A DNA stretch of 64,000 nucleotides from Magnetovibrio sp. (GTDB lineage Bacteria > Pseudomonadota > Alphaproteobacteria > Rhodospirillales > Magnetovibrionaceae), in NCBI GenBank assembly GCA_028281525.1, contig JANQJR010000033.1, positions 1-64,000 on the forward strand, in the 5' to 3' direction. The notes beneath the pieces are model-generated. The model was not told the DNA's origin. It ran no database searches and saw only the letters and a list, made by a program, of their open reading frames with translations. The translations under genes were made by a program, and so were the position numbers. Each line of letters opens with the position of its first letter. Positions within the stretch are counted from its first letter, which is position 1. This document shows, in pieces, positions 37,542 through 46,448 of the stretch.

Positions 37542-38588
37542 TTAGCCGCGCATCTTGTTGTTCAGCCACGAATTAAATGCGCCGTGCTCATAATGAGTGA
37601 GGTTGATCCCATTGCGGTGAACGTTGGCCCGCTCGAGGCTGCTGGCCTCATAGAGCCAGTATTCATGCCGATTTGCCGATTTATAACGCTTCGCGGCGTA
37701 CAGCCACACATTTTCATGCATGGCCTTGCCAACGTCGGTGCTGAGCATGTAATACGAGCCGTTCAAGTTAAGGACCATTTCATCAGAAATGCCCATGGAC
37801 ATGCGCATCATTTCGATGCTGCGTTTGTCGAACTTCTTGAGAAATCTGTCGGCAACACCTTTCTTCAGCACACGGCCATTGCCCAGGCAATACTGGCGGC
37901 TGACATCGATACCCTTTTCCGTCCAGTTGAGGCCAATGGCGCCGTTGATGCGCAGCGCGGTCGAGGGGGCTTTTTGAACACACTTGATATCGCCCCGGTG
38001 GGGATCAAAGAATTCTTCCCGCATATATTTTTCGAGGTATTCGAGCCCTTGCACGGCGTACAACGCAACCTTTTCCTTGTCCGTCTTGATCTTGTTGATG
38101 CCGTAGCGCTCTGCCGCGAAAGCCAAGCGCATGTTCCACGCCATGACAAACGCCGGAATCATTTTCATCGACGTGTTCTTGTTGATGTGGGAATCGATAT
38201 AACTTCGCATGCCGCCACTTGCCGTCATGATGTCTTGGATGGCGAGTTTGCGATCCGCGTCGCTCCAATCGGAATTGTAATCGATGACTTGATCGTAAAG
38301 GCTGCCTTTCTGCGATCCGACGTTCTTGACGGCGGCATTGTCAAACGCGTTGGTCAAGGCGTTGTCGAGATCCTGAATGGTTAATTGATGCGGCTCACTG
38401 CCAAAGATGGCGCTGAAAGCCTTGCCTGCGGCGGCCCCAAGAATCGATGTAAGAACCTTTTCGGCAATCTTTTGGCCGAACGACACTGCCGGCCCGGCTT
38501 GTGCATACGCCTGCATCGGCGCGGCGGTCACCAAAGATACCGCCAAAACGGATGTGTATATGAATCGTATTATCCTCACCCCTTTCAT
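37542..38588 (-). CDS. Secreted hypothetical protein (348 aa)
   Basis: Unrecognised. A signal peptide ends near MQAYAQA. The mature protein is largely helical in appearance, with a small glycine/alanine-rich segment (KVLTSILGAAAGKAFSAIFG) that could insert in a membrane, then charged helices and three Trp-containing segments. Two cysteines (IKCVQK and QYCLGN) could form a disulfide. A segment MAWNMRLAFAAERYGIN recalls helical pore-forming toxins, but I would not assign this. It converges with the TetR gene, 13 bp apart. The start is the ATG at 38588; a GTG two codons before is also possible. Confidence 0.75.
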   Translation of the reverse strand: MKGVRIIRFIYTSVLAVSLVTAAPMQAYAQAGPAVSFGQKIAEKVLTSILGAAAGKAFSAIFGSEPHQLTIQDLDNALTNAFDNAAVKNVGSQKGSLYDQVIDYNSDWSDADRKLAIQDIMTASGGMRSYIDSHINKNTSMKMIPAFVMAWNMRLAFAAERYGINKIKTDKEKVALYAVQGLEYLEKYMREEFFDPHRGDIKCVQKAPSTALRINGAIGLNWTEKGIDVSRQYCLGNGRVLKKGVADRFLKKFDKRSIEMMRMSMGISDEMVLNLNGSYYMLSTDVGKAMHENVWLYAAKRYKSANRHEYWLYEASSLERANVHRNGINLTHYEHGAFNSWLNNKMRG

Positions 38589-38794
38589 ATTCACAGGGCA
38601 GTAATCTTAAACCAAAAGAGGGCCTCAACAAGTTATGAAAATTCAACATCCGAACTCGAAGCCGTTAATTTACAAGATAAATTGAGCCTGTGGACCATTT
38701 GGTCTTTTTCGTTTTCTCAGGTGATTGCACCCATCGGCACAACGGCTTAGCATGTGCCCAACGCATTCGAGGGAACCCAGGACCCCGCCCGACC

Positions 38795-40243
38795 ATGATG
38801 GACTTCCGCCCCGTACTGATGATTTTGGGCGTGCTGTTGGCCATGCTGGCCTTCGGCATGTGCATCCCGGCGTTGGTGGATGCCATGCTGGGCAATCCCG
38901 ACTGGCAGGTGTTCGCCGTCTCGGCGGGCCTGACGCTGTTCGTCGGCGTGTCCCTGACGCTCACCAGTTCCGGCGGTAACATGAGCCTCAACGTGCGCCA
39001 GGCCTTCGTCATGACCACGCTGAGTTGGCTGGTGCTGACCATCTTCGCCGCTTTGCCGTTCATGTTTTCGGAATTGAAGCTCAGCTATACCGACGCGTTC
39101 TTCGAAGCCATGTCGGGCATCACCACCACCGGCTCCACCGTCATCACCCGCCTGGATCACGCACCGCCCGGCATCTTGTTGTGGCGCGGTCTGTTGCAAT
39201 GGCTGGGCGGCCTGGGGATCGTGGTGATGGCCATCGCCGTGATGCCGATGATGGGCGTCGGCGGGATGCAGATGTTCAAGGTCGAAGCCTTCGACGCCGG
39301 CGAAAAGGTGCTGCCGCGCGCGGCGCAAATTTCCATGGCGTTGGTGCTGATCTATCTGGTGCTGACCGTCATCTGGGTTTTGATGTTGTGGTGGGCGGGC
39401 ATGACCCCGTTCGAATCCACCGTGCACGCCATGACCACCATCGCCACCGGCGGTTTTTCCACCTCCGACGGATCCGTGGGCCATTTCGACAGCTGGCAGA
39501 TCGACGCCATCATCACGTCCGGCATGATCGTCGGCTCGCTGCCGTTCCTGCTGTATCTACAAATCCTACGCGGCAAGCCGTTGATGATGTGGCAAGACGA
39601 ACAAGTGCGCGGCTTCATTGCCATTGCAGCCGCCATCGTTTTGGTGGTGGCGGCGCTGCTGTGGTTCGAAACGGGCATGGACCCGGCCCAGGCGCTACGC
39701 TATTCGTCGTTCAATGTCATTTCCATCATGACCGGCACCGGCTACGCCACGGACGATTACGGCCTGTGGGGCAGCTTCGCCCTGCCGGTATTCTTTTTCA
39801 TCATGTTCATCGGCGGCTGTGCGGGCTCCACCACCTGCGGCATCAAGGTGTTCCGTTTCCAAGTCCTCTATTCCGCCGCGCGGGTTCAGGTGCGCCACCT
39901 GCTGCAACCCCACGGCGTGTTCATCCCTTACTACAATCGACGCCCGGTGCCCGACGAAGTCATCACTTCGGTGCTGTCGTTTTTCTTTGTGTTCGGCTTG
40001 TCTTATGCCTTCCTGGCGCTGGGGCTGGGCATGCTGGGCCTCGATTTCCTGACCGCCGTGAGTTCGGCGGCCACCGCCATCGCCAATGTAGGTCCCGCCC
40101 TGGGCCCGATTGTCGGGCCGTCGGGCACATTCCAAAGCCTGCCCGACGCCGCGAAGTGGCTGATGGCGGGGGGCATGCTGTTGGGCCGACTGGAATTGTT
40201 CACCATCTTGGTGTTGTTCTCGCGCACGTTCTGGCGCGGTTGA
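38795..40243 (+). CDS. trkH: Trk-type potassium uptake membrane protein
   Basis: A 482-aa inner-membrane protein of the TrkH/KtrB family with four MPM repeats. Selectivity-filter-like segments are visible: MSGITTTGSTVI, TTIATGGFSTSDGS, ISIMTGTGYATDD and TAIANVGPALGP. The start at 38795 begins the first helix; an upstream extension is not membrane-like. It needs a TrkA-type regulatory subunit, which is not adjacent. Its neighbours (a secreted unknown and a metal permease-like protein) give no operon. Confidence 0.93.
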   Translation: MMDFRPVLMILGVLLAMLAFGMCIPALVDAMLGNPDWQVFAVSAGLTLFVGVSLTLTSSGGNMSLNVRQAFVMTTLSWLVLTIFAALPFMFSELKLSYTDAFFEAMSGITTTGSTVITRLDHAPPGILLWRGLLQWLGGLGIVVMAIAVMPMMGVGGMQMFKVEAFDAGEKVLPRAAQISMALVLIYLVLTVIWVLMLWWAGMTPFESTVHAMTTIATGGFSTSDGSVGHFDSWQIDAIITSGMIVGSLPFLLYLQILRGKPLMMWQDEQVRGFIAIAAAIVLVVAALLWFETGMDPAQALRYSSFNVISIMTGTGYATDDYGLWGSFALPVFFFIMFIGGCAGSTTCGIKVFRFQVLYSAARVQVRHLLQPHGVFIPYYNRRPVPDEVITSVLSFFFVFGLSYAFLALGLGMLGLDFLTAVSSAATAIANVGPALGPIVGPSGTFQSLPDAAKWLMAGGMLLGRLELFTILVLFSRTFWRG

Positions 40244-40348
40244 TGCGATTTGTGCATTGCAATATCCACCCCACTGGCGCACTCTGGGTGTCGGTGATGG
40301 ACTCTCAAAAATGACACCCCTCGAAATTGGGAAGGATTGAACCGGGCC

Positions 40349-41056
40349 ATGCTTTCGTTTTTTGCCCTGGCCATGCTGATCGGCATGACGCACGCGCTGG
40401 AGGCCGACCACATCGCCGCCGTCTCCTCGATGGCGAGCCGCCAGACATCCATGAAGCAGATCGTGCGCACCGGCACCGTATGGGGCCTGGGCCACACCTT
40501 AACCCTGATGGCGTTCGCCGGCGCGGCCATTGTCCTGGGCTTCGCCATCCACGATACATGGGCGGGGTGGCTGGAGTTCATGGTCGGCGTGATGTTGGTG
40601 GGGTTGGGCGCACACGTACTTTATCGCCTGATCCGCGCCCGGGTGCACTTCCACGTGCATGAGCACGCAGGCGAAGCGCCCCACTTCCATGCCCACAGCC
40701 ACGCAGGCGAAGGCCGTGACCACACGCAATCTCCCCACGATCACGATCACGTGCACTTTCCCGTGCGCGCCCTGCTCGTCGGCATGATGCACGGCATGGC
40801 CGGATCGGCGGCGCTGCTGGTGCTCAGCGCAAGCACCGCGCCGACGGCGGGAATCGGCTTCGCCTACGTGGTTTTGTTCGGCATTGGTTCCATGATCGGC
40901 ATGGCGGGATTGAGCGCCGTGATCGCCGTACCGATATCGCTATCGGCTCGTTTTCTCACCTGGGCCAACCGGGGCCTGCAAGGCGCGACGGGACTGGCGA
41001 CCATGGTGCTGGGGCTTTTCACCATGTACGAAACGGGCGTGCTTTCCACGCTTTGA
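40349..41056 (+). CDS. Nickel/cobalt permease-like membrane protein with His-rich loop
   Basis: A 235-aa protein with about six membrane segments. The first helix carries HALEADH (H-x4-DH), the metal signature of NiCoT permeases, and a second MMHGMAGSAA segment resembles the related UreH/NicO families. A central loop (about 93-140) is very rich in histidine (HFHVHEHAG, HFHAHSHAG, HDHDHVHF), a likely metal-binding buffer. Nickel or cobalt movement is the natural inference; direction is unknown. A TTG start 12 nt upstream is possible, but the ATG is preferred. Confidence 0.8.
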   Translation: MLSFFALAMLIGMTHALEADHIAAVSSMASRQTSMKQIVRTGTVWGLGHTLTLMAFAGAAIVLGFAIHDTWAGWLEFMVGVMLVGLGAHVLYRLIRARVHFHVHEHAGEAPHFHAHSHAGEGRDHTQSPHDHDHVHFPVRALLVGMMHGMAGSAALLVLSASTAPTAGIGFAYVVLFGIGSMIGMAGLSAVIAVPISLSARFLTWANRGLQGATGLATMVLGLFTMYETGVLSTL

Positions 41057-41074
41057 GGGTGTGGCAAGCGATCC

Positions 41075-41530
41075 ATGACCAGCCGGGATTACGCACCGAC
41101 GGACGCCACCGCCACCCGGGAGGTCTTTCTCGAAGCGGTCAGCGTCATTGCATCCGAGGATTATCCGCCGGAACTGATCGACGTCTGGCTCAGCGGTGCG
41201 GACGAGCTGTCCGCCTGGGCGGCGATGATGGAGGCCACTGCGGCCTGCCGTGTGCTGGAAGACGAAGCCGGGTTGTACGCTTTCGGCAGTCTGACCGCTG
41301 ACGGAGACATCCATATGCTGATGTGTCATCCGCGCCGAGCCCGTCAGGGTGCGGCGACGCAACTGCTGGCGGAATTGGTCGACCGGGCGCACGCGTTGGG
41401 CCTGAAAGCGCTGAATACCCAAGCCAGTCTTTGTTCGCGGCGCACGTTCGAAAAAGTTGGTTTCGCGGTGACGGAAGAACGCAATGTGCAGGGTCTCGTT
41501 TGTTTTGGCATGCGCATGGACCTTGCCTGA
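41075..41530 (+). CDS. GNAT-family N-acetyltransferase
   Basis: A 151-aa GNAT protein. The acetyl-CoA-binding loop is HPRRARQGAATQLL, a slightly degenerate R/QxxGxG/A motif. The C-terminal FEKVGFAVTEERNV strand-loop matches the family's last segment. The acceptor is unknown. It starts 18 bp after the metal permease-like gene and may be co-transcribed with it. Confidence 0.88.
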   Translation: MTSRDYAPTDATATREVFLEAVSVIASEDYPPELIDVWLSGADELSAWAAMMEATAACRVLEDEAGLYAFGSLTADGDIHMLMCHPRRARQGAATQLLAELVDRAHALGLKALNTQASLCSRRTFEKVGFAVTEERNVQGLVCFGMRMDLA

Positions 41531-41556
41531 ACGAAACCCGTCCCCTTACCCCCTCC

Positions 41557-41889
41557 TTATTCCGCGGCTGCGTCGGCAACCACCAGACCAGCGATGGTGC
41601 AACTGCGCTTCGTCAGGTACGTCGAAACCGTCTCGGCGGCGACCAAATAGCGTTCCGCACTGGCCCGGCAAACGGCTTTCAAGCTTTCGGTCTGCAACCC
41701 GCTGAGCAGGCAGAAGCCGCACAGTTTTTGATCGAACAAGCCATTGTCGCAGACACAATCGTCAAATTGGCACTTGTGCTTGTTCCACATGACGATGGCG
41801 TGCGCAATCTGGCCGCCTTCGGCCAAATCAAACGCTTTTTCGCGGGTGATCTCTTTCAGCATGCGCGTATTGGTGTTGTTCTTATACAT
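41557..41889 (-). CDS. Small cysteine-rich hypothetical protein
   Basis: A 110-aa protein; the start at 41889 follows AAGGGGGG by 7 nt. The centre has a tight cysteine group: CQFDDCVC (residues about 41-48) and CGFC (about 57-60), plus two later cysteines (AVCRAS, SCTIAG). The spacing suggests an iron-sulfur or zinc site. No signal peptide. I do not recognise a family. It is a single gene between two converging or diverging neighbours. Confidence 0.7.
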   Translation of the reverse strand: MYKNNTNTRMLKEITREKAFDLAEGGQIAHAIVMWNKHKCQFDDCVCDNGLFDQKLCGFCLLSGLQTESLKAVCRASAERYLVAAETVSTYLTKRSCTIAGLVVADAAAE

Positions 41890-42154
41890 GGCGATACCCC
41901 CCTTATTTGGGTGTTCTTGATCCGAGAAATGTCCGGGTAGTGTGTTTTCAGTAGCCCACAAACGTGACATCTAAGCGGACGGGGGGATGAACAAATCATG
42001 AAATTGTCCACTTCATGAAAGCGTCCACTGGGCCGCAGGACGCCATGCCGAACCACACGGCAAACCGCCAAGCAGCACACGCATATTCTGCAGTTGGGTC
42101 ACGGGACAAACGCGCAGCTTTTCTTTGAGTCCCGTCCCGCCGCCAAAAAAGCAA

Positions 42155-42772
42155 TTATTTGAGATTGGCGCTCATCACCCAACGCATCAGGTGTGCGCGA
42201 ACCTGCTTTTCCATCTGGGCGTCGAAATCGGCCATCAAGGCTTCGATCATATTGAACCAAGCCTGTTCACGCTCGGCCAGAGTCGCGTCTTCGCGCACTT
42301 CGATGGAACGCTTGGCGCTGACGCGCACCTCGCCGCTTGCGCCGTTGGCGGGATTTTGAATGGTCAGCCGCGCCTGCGCACTGGCGTCATAGCGTTCCGC
42401 CGGCTCGTACGTAAAGTATCCTTTGAGCCCTTCCGTTTTATCCAAACGGGTTTCGATCACGGACGCATCCTCGATGGTGAACGCCGCCACGGCGCTTGTG
42501 TTCGCGCCGCCGGCCTTGAGCCGGGCTCCAGCCCACGCGTTCATAGCTTGTGCCGGGGATGTGGGAAAGAGGTATTCCACATTAGGCATTTTCATCGGGC
42601 TTTGGTAAGCATTGGCGACATTGATCTTGGCGACGTTGAATTGGATCGCGCTTAAGTGCTGAAAGCCCACTTCCGGAACCGGCCCGGCGATGGGTTCATC
42701 GGAAGCGCATGCGCTCAACACCGTGCCAAGGCCCAGCACAGCGGCAACCAAAATGTGTTTCGACGTTTTCAT
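42155..42772 (-). CDS. Hypothetical outer-membrane-type lipoprotein
   Basis: A 205-aa protein with a lipoprotein signal: LGTVLSAC is the lipobox, cleaved before the Cys at about residue 22. The following residues (ASDEP) have an Asp at +3, not +2, so export to the outer membrane is allowed by the usual rule. The rest is soluble, with no cysteine. I do not recognise a family name. The ATG at 42772 is chosen; an ATG three codons upstream is possible. It is a lone gene. Confidence 0.75.
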   Translation of the reverse strand: MKTSKHILVAAVLGLGTVLSACASDEPIAGPVPEVGFQHLSAIQFNVAKINVANAYQSPMKMPNVEYLFPTSPAQAMNAWAGARLKAGGANTSAVAAFTIEDASVIETRLDKTEGLKGYFTYEPAERYDASAQARLTIQNPANGASGEVRVSAKRSIEVREDATLAEREQAWFNMIEALMADFDAQMEKQVRAHLMRWVMSANLK

Positions 42773-42867
42773 GACAAACATCTTGCCGCCGGATTGTGAC
42801 GGCATCAAGACTCGATGCGGATTAATTTGCAGAATCCGCCTTTAGGGCCCGTCTCTCATCAAATGTT

Positions 42868-42931
42868 TAGAGGGCGATTCACGACTTAATCTTGTTCACA
42901 AAGTGACCAAGATTAAGTCGATCGCGCTCTA
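42868..42931. repeat. TA-flanked palindromic repeat ending in the hslO stop codon
   Basis: Two arms, TAGAGGGCGAT-TCA-CGACTTAATCTTG and the complement of TAGAGCGCGATCGACTTAATCTTG, meet around a 13-nt loop. The inner 13 bp (42882-42894 with 42908-42920) pair perfectly. It starts and ends with TA, and its last TAG (read on the minus strand) is the hslO stop codon. It could also fold as a terminator-like hairpin in RNA. Confidence 0.75.
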
Positions 42932-43855
42932 GACATCGGGCGGGCCGAACAAATCGTCCAGATCGCCCGGCGTAAAGGTATAGTCCGCCTTACAGAATTC
43001 GCACACCACCGAGGCCGAGCCATCATCACCGGTGACGTCCGCGCGGGGAAATGATTTCAAGGTGTTGGCCACCTTATCGCGTGAACAGCGGCATTGGTGA
43101 AAGATATCGTGGGCGCTGAACGCGCGCACCCCGTCTTCATGGTAAAGCCGATACAGCAACGCGTCGTGGTCGAGGTTTTCGTTCAAAAGCTCGTCCTCGC
43201 TCAAACTGGCGAGCAATGCCACAGCACGCCGCCAGCCGTCTTCGGCTTCCATCTCATCGACTTTCTGATGCGGCATGCGTTGCACCATCATCGCGCCTGC
43301 GCGCATCCGGCCCACCGGGCCCCCATCATCCCCAAGGGGCCGCGCGGCCAAGAAAATAGCCGTTTCCAGTTGTTCGGAATTGCGGAAGTAATGATGCGCG
43401 CAGTCCGCCAAGGTCGCACCGTCCAATTCCGCGATGCCCTGGTAGCGTTCCATGTCTTGGCCTTGATCGACGGTGAAGGCCAAATATCCCTGCCCCAACA
43501 GGCGCGGCACTTCCGCCCCATCCCCGCCCGCAGCCTCGGCGACGCGGCCCTCATCATAGCGCGCGTAGCCGCGCACCGCGCCTTCCGACGTGATGTCCGC
43601 AACCAGCAGGGAAATGGGGCCATCACTCTGAATCTGGAGGGTGAAGACGCCCTCGTATTTGAGCGCGCTGGCCAGCGTCACGGCCAATGTGAGCGTTTGC
43701 GCCAACATGGCTGAGACGGCTTCGGGATAGCCGTGCGCGTCCAACACCCGATCCAGCGCCGACCCCAAACGCACCAAGCGGCCGCGCACGTCCAGACCTT
43801 CAATTTGGAAGGTCTGGGCGATGTCGATGTTGCGGCGTTGGGCGTTGTCGGTCAT
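42929..43855 (-). CDS. hslO: Redox-regulated chaperone Hsp33
   Basis: A 308-aa Hsp33. The C-terminal zinc switch is CRCS (Cys-x-Cys) and CEFC (Cys-x2-Cys), as required. The N-terminal chaperone domain starts around FQIEGLDVRGRLVRLG. Oxidation releases zinc and activates holdase function. Its ATG directly abuts the argF stop (TAAATG), so the two are translationally coupled. The stop TAG lies in the terminus of a palindromic repeat. Confidence 0.95.
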   Translation of the reverse strand: MTDNAQRRNIDIAQTFQIEGLDVRGRLVRLGSALDRVLDAHGYPEAVSAMLAQTLTLAVTLASALKYEGVFTLQIQSDGPISLLVADITSEGAVRGYARYDEGRVAEAAGGDGAEVPRLLGQGYLAFTVDQGQDMERYQGIAELDGATLADCAHHYFRNSEQLETAIFLAARPLGDDGGPVGRMRAGAMMVQRMPHQKVDEMEAEDGWRRAVALLASLSEDELLNENLDHDALLYRLYHEDGVRAFSAHDIFHQCRCSRDKVANTLKSFPRADVTGDDGSASVVCEFCKADYTFTPGDLDDLFGPPDV

Positions 43856-44770
43856 TTAGCTCATACACCACGCGAGAATACCCTTTTGCGCGTGCAGGCG
43901 GTTTTCCGCTTCGTCCCAGATGACAGACTGCGGACCATCCAGCACCTCCGCCGTGGCTTCTTCGTCACGGTGGGCGGGCAGACAGTGCATGAACAGCGCG
44001 TTTTCATGCGCCAAGCCCATCCGGCGGCTGTCCACTTGATAAGGCATGAGTAAATTGTGGCGGTGTTCCGCGTCCTTATCGCCCATGGACACCCAGGTAT
44101 CCGTGACAATGAGGTCCGCATCCGTGCAAGCCTCATCGGCGTCGCGCGTCACGGTGATGTCCGCGCCTTCACCTTTGGCCCAGTCGATAACGGCCTGGTT
44201 CAAGCTCAGTGCTTCCGGCATGGCGAGGCTGAGGTTGAATTCGAAACGTTGTGCGGCGTGTACAAAACTCGCCGCCATGTTGTTGCCGTCGCCGCACCAC
44301 ACCACCTTGCGCCCACGGATGGGGCCGCGGTGCTCTTCATAGGTCATGACGTCGGCCATCAATTGGCACGGATGGCTGTCATCGGTGAGGCCGTTGATCA
44401 CCGGCACGGTGGCGTGTTCCGCCAGTTCGTCCAACTTGGCGGGATCGTCGGTGCGGATCATGATGGCGTCCACATAACGCGACAGCACGCGCGCGGTGTC
44501 CGCCACGGTTTCGCCGCGGCCCAGTTGGCTGCCCTGGCCGTCCATCACCACCACATGGCCACCCAGCTGCTGCATACCGACTTCGAACGACACGCGGGTG
44601 CGGGTCGATGGCTTTTCGAAAATCATCGCCAGCGTTTTACCGGCCAGGATTTCAGTATCGCCGTCTTCCATGTGCTTGCCCGCCTTGATGGCGGAGCCGA
44701 GATCGAGGATGGAACGCAGTGTACCCGCGTCCAAGCGGTGAAGATCCAAAAAATGCTTCGGAGATGACAT
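43856..44770 (-). CDS. argF: Ornithine carbamoyltransferase
   Basis: A 304-aa enzyme forming citrulline from ornithine and carbamoyl phosphate. The carbamoyl phosphate motif FEKPSTRTR and the [10 protein letters not shown] active-site segment (Cys-Leu-Pro) are intact, with HPCQLMAD in between. It follows argD after 18 nt (GAGG ribosome site) and abuts hslO. This argD-argF-hslO order is common in alphaproteobacteria. Confidence 0.96.
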   Translation of the reverse strand: MSSPKHFLDLHRLDAGTLRSILDLGSAIKAGKHMEDGDTEILAGKTLAMIFEKPSTRTRVSFEVGMQQLGGHVVVMDGQGSQLGRGETVADTARVLSRYVDAIMIRTDDPAKLDELAEHATVPVINGLTDDSHPCQLMADVMTYEEHRGPIRGRKVVWCGDGNNMAASFVHAAQRFEFNLSLAMPEALSLNQAVIDWAKGEGADITVTRDADEACTDADLIVTDTWVSMGDKDAEHRHNLLMPYQVDSRRMGLAHENALFMHCLPAHRDEEATAEVLDGPQSVIWDEAENRLHAQKGILAWCMS

Positions 44771-44788
44771 AACCTTGTCCTCCCTCGT

Positions 44789-45964
44789 TTAAGCGGCCGC
44801 ATGGCGCGCAGCCACGGCCGCAAACGTATCCATGGCCTCAGTCACATGGGTCGCGTCGATGATCAGCGGCGGCAACAGGCGCAGCACGTTGTCGCCCGCG
44901 GGCGCGACCAGCAGGCCGGCGCCCTCCAGTTCACTCTTGAACGCACGGTTGTCAATACCCTCCGCCAGCTTGATACCGCGCATCAAGCCCAAACCGCGCG
45001 CCTCGACGAACACGGTGGGGAATTTCTCCACCAAGGCGTTCAGGCCTGCGCCCACGGCTTCGCCCATGGCGATCACGCGGTCCATGAAGCCGTCCTTGAG
45101 CAGTTCGTCCAACACCGCGCCGCCGACCGCCATGGCCAACGGATTGCCGCCGTAGGTGGTGCCGTGGTTGCCGACACCGAGCACGGCGGCATCCTCGGTG
45201 GTGAGGATCGCGCCCAACGGGAACCCCCCGCCGATGCCCTTGGCGGTGGCGACCACGTCGGGCTTGATGTCCGCCCATTCGTGCGCGAACAGCTTGCCGG
45301 TACGGCCCATGCCGCATTGTACTTCGTCGAACATCAACAACAGGCCGAACTCGTCGCAAATATCGCGCAGGCCCTTGAGATAGTTCTCCGGTGCGGCCTT
45401 GAGCCCGCCTTCGCCTTGCACCGGTTCGACCAGGATCGCGGCGGTTTCGTCCGTGATGGCGGCGCGCATTTCGTTCAAGTTGCCATAGGCCACATGATCG
45501 AAACCGTCGACCACCGGGGCGAACCCTTCGAGCAGTTTTTCCTGGCCCGCCGCCGCGATGGTCGCGAGCGTGCGTCCGTGAAAGGCGTTTTCGCAGCCGA
45601 TCACCCGGTAACGCTCAGGGTGCCCGTTGTCCTTTTGATACTTGCGCGCGATCTTGATCGCCCCTTCCAGCGCTTCCGCGCCGGAATTGGAAAAGAACAC
45701 CCGATCCGCGAACGACGCCTGCGCCAGCCGTTCGGCCAGCTCGATCTGGCCGGGGATGACATAGAGGTTCGATACGTGCCAGAGCTTTTGCGCCTGGGAT
45801 GTCAAGGCTTCGACCAGATGCGGATGGGCATGGCCCATACAGTTCACCGCTATTCCTGCGCAAAAATCCAGGAATCGTCGTCCGTCGGCCGTGTACAGAT
45901 AGACCCCCTCGCCTTTTTCGAAGGCGAGATCCGCAGGCGCATACGTCGGCATCAGCGCGGACAT
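44789..45964 (-). CDS. argD: Acetylornithine aminotransferase
   Basis: A 391-aa PLP-dependent class III aminotransferase for arginine synthesis. The lysine that binds PLP is in [13 protein letters not shown], with the [11 protein letters not shown] cofactor motif before it. The ATG at 45964 has AAGGAA 9 nt upstream; the frame continues 77 codons further but crosses the promoter and hairpins. It is first in argD-argF-hslO. Confidence 0.96.
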   Translation of the reverse strand: MSALMPTYAPADLAFEKGEGVYLYTADGRRFLDFCAGIAVNCMGHAHPHLVEALTSQAQKLWHVSNLYVIPGQIELAERLAQASFADRVFFSNSGAEALEGAIKIARKYQKDNGHPERYRVIGCENAFHGRTLATIAAAGQEKLLEGFAPVVDGFDHVAYGNLNEMRAAITDETAAILVEPVQGEGGLKAAPENYLKGLRDICDEFGLLLMFDEVQCGMGRTGKLFAHEWADIKPDVVATAKGIGGGFPLGAILTTEDAAVLGVGNHGTTYGGNPLAMAVGGAVLDELLKDGFMDRVIAMGEAVGAGLNALVEKFPTVFVEARGLGLMRGIKLAEGIDNRAFKSELEGAGLLVAPAGDNVLRLLPPLIIDATHVTEAMDTFAAVAARHAAA

Positions 45965-46021
45965 GACGAACGATTCCTTTCTCGACTGTTCAAACCAAAA
46001 ATAAAAGACCGGGCGGCCCTT

Positions 46022-46071
46022 TTTGAGGGAGGCTGCCCAAAAAACAACAACCGGGCAGCGGGGCTGCCCGG
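46022..46071 (-). promoter_or_regulatory. Hairpin pair in the argD leader
   Basis: Reading toward argD, a 9-bp perfect stem CCGGGCAGC-CCC-GCTGCCCGG (46071-46051) is followed by TTGTTGTTTTTT (46050-46039), a terminator-like shape. A second hairpin, GGGCAGCC with GGCCGCCC and one mismatch (about 46038-46011), is followed by a T-rich run. They lie between promoter and start codon and could attenuate or stabilise the mRNA. Confidence 0.6.
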
Positions 46072-46081
46072 AAAGCCGGGG

Positions 46082-46110
46082 ATTATGGGAATCCCGGCCC
46101 TTTCTGTCAA
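46082..46110 (-). promoter_or_regulatory. Sigma-70-type promoter of argD
   Basis: TTGACA (46110-46105), 17-nt spacer, CATAAT (46087-46082). Consensus at -35 and 5 of 6 at -10. Transcription would begin near 46075, just before the leader hairpins. Confidence 0.75.
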
Positions 46111-46448
46111 TGGGAAGGTATGGGAAGGTTGTGAGACGACCAACATGACGATGAGACCCCGCACGGTGTCCATGACGAAATGCACCCCGCTTCACTCAAA
46201 ACGAGAACTGTTTTTTTCGATCAGAAATATTCCGGAAACCACGCGCGCGTGAGATCGTGTCATAATGCCTACGGACAGTCTGCGGTGCACATGGTCCTGC
46301 GCTCTGGGCGCTACTGTAAAGCGGGTCGATATGACGAAGTTGCTGAAAGCCGGTGAAACCAAGGCGGGCTCATCGCTGAAATTGTCCACTTGGACATTGC
46401 GCGTTTTGGCGGGAAGCGTCTCTCCGCCCTAAATTTAAGGACACGTCT
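46111..46448. other. Intergenic region between the argD promoter and the response regulator gene
   Basis: About 340 bp without a gene. An inverted repeat TGTCCA-CT-TGGACA lies at about 46383-46396, some 55-65 bp ahead of the response regulator ATG, and may be an operator. No convincing promoter boxes for the plus-strand gene. Confidence 0.5.

Noticed and set aside
37542..38588. Calling this protein a delta-endotoxin-like pore former
   Set aside because: Only a short helical pattern is reminiscent; no conserved blocks of that family.
41999..46391. A 15-base match, TGAAATTGTCCACTT, at 41999-42013 and 46377-46391
   Set aside because: No inverted partner, target duplication or element body at either place; at this length it could be chance or a shared operator.
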